In this document: one piece after another, positions 12,969 to 14,369 of the stretch | Layout: every line of letters begins with the position of its first letter | Numbering within the stretch: position 1 is the stretch's first letter | Assembly: GCA_027081495.1 (NCBI GenBank) | Contig: JALWKJ010000211.1 | Location: 21,794 to 36,162, forward strand | Reading direction: 5' to 3' | Source: Campylobacterales bacterium | Lineage (GTDB): Bacteria > Campylobacterota > Campylobacteria > Campylobacterales > QNZT01 | DNA: 14,369 nt | Translations under genes and position numbers: made by a program | Notes under the pieces: generated by a model | Database searches by the model: none | What the model saw: the letters and a program-made list of their open reading frames with translations, nothing else | What the model was told of the DNA's origin: nothing

Positions 12969-13494
12969 TACTCATACTCCTTTTAAGTTCACGAATCAAG
13001 ATTCTCTCTTTCGCGACGACATACGCGTTCCAGTCTCTTTGATCTTTTTCATGTATCAAAATAATCTGAGCGATATTGGGAGTTATTCCTTTTAAATATA
13101 CCGCCATCTCTCTTTTTGGAAAAACAGGCATCTCTATTCTGGCATAATACTCTTTTGTCTCTTCAAAAGAGGCTGATTCTATTTTAATATGATCAAAACC
13201 GATTTCAAGTATCTGATCGGAATGCGCGAGTTTCAAAAGTTGTTTATCTTCATTTTTAACTAAAGAGGTGAGTTCGTCCACTTTTCTGTGAAGTTCCGTC
13301 AAAAGATTTAAAAGCACTTCGTCGGTATCTTTTGTCTCGCCTCTCGCTTTTGCGATTTTAAGCCATTGACCGATTGAATCTTCTTCATATTCGGATAAAG
13401 AGCTGTATTCACGACGAAACAATTCATTTTTGTCGTCGCTCATCGCTTCAAAATAGATAGTAAGAACGGCCGGAATAAATCTTATATCGTTCAT
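12961..13494 (-). CDS. Conserved hypothetical protein, weakly PilZ-like
   Basis: A 177-residue soluble protein with no signal or membrane segment. The first ~95 residues look helical and acidic (REYSSLSEYEEDS, LLTELHRKVDELTSLV). The rest looks β-rich: QILEIGFDHIKIESASFEE, YYARIEMPVFPKREMAVYL and AQIILIHEKD. It closes with a conserved-looking DWNAYVVAKERILIRELKR. The β part, with an EIGxxxIxxxS segment and a MPxFP strand, recalls atypical PilZ (cyclic di-GMP or flagellar-brake) proteins, but the usual RxxxR and DxSxxG motifs are not seen. The PilZ link is therefore a guess. It lies 8 bp after the prenyltransferase gene and overlaps the coiled-coil gene by 8 bp. Confidence 0.7.
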   Translation of the reverse strand: MNDIRFIPAVLTIYFEAMSDDKNELFRREYSSLSEYEEDSIGQWLKIAKARGETKDTDEVLLNLLTELHRKVDELTSLVKNEDKQLLKLAHSDQILEIGFDHIKIESASFEETKEYYARIEMPVFPKREMAVYLKGITPNIAQIILIHEKDQRDWNAYVVAKERILIRELKRSMSND

Positions 13495-13502
13495 GAGATC
13501 AC

Positions 13503-14357
13503 CTACAGGTTGTCCAATATGACAAAAGCTAAGAACATTATACCAAGATATCCATTAAGGGTAAAAAAAGCTTTATCAATTTTACTAAAATCTCTGTTTA
13601 CGATTATGTGTTCATAATACAATATAATCGCGCTAATCGCTACGGCTAGGTATGTCAACCGTCCGCTATGCGACTCTACGGCAAAAAAGAGCCAAAACAA
13701 AATAGTTAGCGCATGAAATATTTTGGATAAAAAAAGCGTACATTTGCTGCCGTATCTTGAAGGGATAGAGTGAAGATCGGCACTCTTGTCATATTCGATA
13801 TCTTGCAGCGAATAAAGAAGATCAAAACCCGCCACCCAAAACATAACGCCGACCGAAAGAAATATAGACCACATCGTTATCTTCGCATCTACCGCTATCA
13901 CTCCGGCGATGGGAGCCAATCCCAAAGAGAGTCCCAAAACCAAGTGAGCCATAGCGGACACCCTCTTCATAAGAGAGTATCCTCCAAGTATCGCGAGTAT
14001 AGGAAAAGAGAGCCAAAAAGCAAGATTGTTTATAAAGTACGCGACTACTATAAATATAGCGCCGTTAAGAAGAGTGAAAAACAAAATAGTCTCTTTTTTG
14101 AGTCTCCCGTCAACACTGGGTCTATTTGCCGTTCTAGGGTTGTTTTTGTCTATCTCGATATCCGCGTATCTATTAAAACCCATAGCGAAATTTCTAGCCG
14201 ACACCGCCGCCAAAACTCCAAGCAGCGCGAGCTTCCACCCAAACCAACCCTCAGCCGCGACAATCATGGCGATAAAGATAAAAGGAAGAGAAAATATAGA
14301 GTGTTTAAACATAACAAGTTCATTTAAATCTCGTAAAATCTTTTTAAATCTTTGCAA
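13503..14357 (-). CDS. mqnP: UbiA-family prenyltransferase, probably menaquinone MqnP
   Basis: This 284-residue polytopic inner-membrane enzyme joins a polyprenyl chain to an aromatic ring in quinone synthesis. The first Asp motif is N62-R-x2-D66-x3-D70 within FNRYADIEIDKNNPRTANRP. The second is D179-x2-Y182-x2-QD186-x3-D190 (DLLYSLQDIEYD). Both are the Mg-diphosphate sites of UbiA enzymes, and several hydrophobic spans fill the rest. Campylobacterota make menaquinone by the futalosine route, which uses MqnP rather than MenA, so that role is favoured over 4-hydroxybenzoate transfer. The start is TTG at 14357, chosen because AGGAG lies 7 bases upstream and the N-terminus keeps the FKHSIFSLPF helix intact; the first ATG (residue 16) would cut into it. 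It heads the minus-strand gene run. The promoter lies outside the window. Confidence 0.85.
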   Translation of the reverse strand: MQRFKKILRDLNELVMFKHSIFSLPFIFIAMIVAAEGWFGWKLALLGVLAAVSARNFAMGFNRYADIEIDKNNPRTANRPSVDGRLKKETILFFTLLNGAIFIVVAYFINNLAFWLSFPILAILGGYSLMKRVSAMAHLVLGLSLGLAPIAGVIAVDAKITMWSIFLSVGVMFWVAGFDLLYSLQDIEYDKSADLHSIPSRYGSKCTLFLSKIFHALTILFWLFFAVESHSGRLTYLAVAISAIILYYEHIIVNRDFSKIDKAFFTLNGYLGIMFLAFVILDNL

Positions 14358-14369
14358 ACTCTCTCCTAA

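Noticed and set aside
13770..14327. 185-codon open frame on the + strand
   Set aside because: It lies antisense within the prenyltransferase gene, has a very basic nonsense-like composition and no recognisable domain; it is a shadow of the real gene.

Overview
The window looks like a chromosomal segment of a Campylobacterota (epsilonproteobacterial) bacterium. The DNA is AT-rich. The proteins have the flavour of that group: a UbiA-family prenyltransferase of the kind used in the futalosine menaquinone pathway, a moaA-queD pair, a cytoplasmic chemoreceptor with a zinc-binding CZB domain next to an Aer-like PAS protein, and a small lipoprotein cytochrome c. The exact genus cannot be read from the sequence; a relative of vent or sulfidic-habitat chemolithotrophs (Sulfurovum, Sulfurimonas, Nitratiruptor or Hydrogenimonas type) is a guess.

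Region 1 (1-6287) is an MSHA-type type IV pilus / type II secretion-like locus. On the + strand the order is a secretin C-terminal remnant (mshL), an AAA+ ATPase (mshM), a membrane-anchored TPR protein (mshN), the assembly ATPase (mshE) and the inner-membrane platform protein (mshG). This is the L-M-N-E-G order of the Vibrio MSHA cluster, and the genes from mshM to mshG overlap or nearly touch. Two paralogous prepilins follow on the opposite strand. The first runs tail-to-tail into mshG, sharing 14 bp. The secretin is reduced to its last ~80 codons, with stops in all three forward frames just upstream, so either this locus is partly decayed or it uses a secretin encoded elsewhere.

Region 2 (6389-9909) carries cofactor and redox genes: moeA (+), a lipoprotein cytochrome c with an LEA-like 11-residue-repeat stalk (-), queD (-) and moaA (-). 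moeA and moaA act at the end and the start of molybdenum cofactor synthesis. queD lies 6 bp downstream of moaA and probably shares its transcript. A strong hairpin between moeA and the cytochrome gene probably terminates both.

Region 3 (9986-11771, +) is a two-gene energy/redox-taxis unit: a stand-alone Aer/CetB-like PAS protein and, overlapping it by 32 bp, a soluble methyl-accepting chemotaxis protein ending in a CZB zinc domain (TlpD-like). A compact divergent promoter region with an 11-bp tandem repeat separates it from moaA.

Region 4 (11737-14357, -) is a tight minus-strand run: mqnP-like prenyltransferase, a conserved hypothetical protein with weak PilZ-like features, a membrane-anchored coiled-coil protein with a helix-turn-helix-like tail, and a divergent uracil-DNA glycosylase. 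The last gene overlaps the chemoreceptor gene tail-to-tail by 35 bp.

No tRNA, rRNA, CRISPR array or insertion sequence was recognised. No stretch longer than 300 bases lacks a gene. The longest gap is 183 bp between the two pilin genes (5397-5579); it holds one strong hairpin near its right end and otherwise AT-rich leader sequence. Bases 1-75 are extremely A-rich and hold no recognisable gene.
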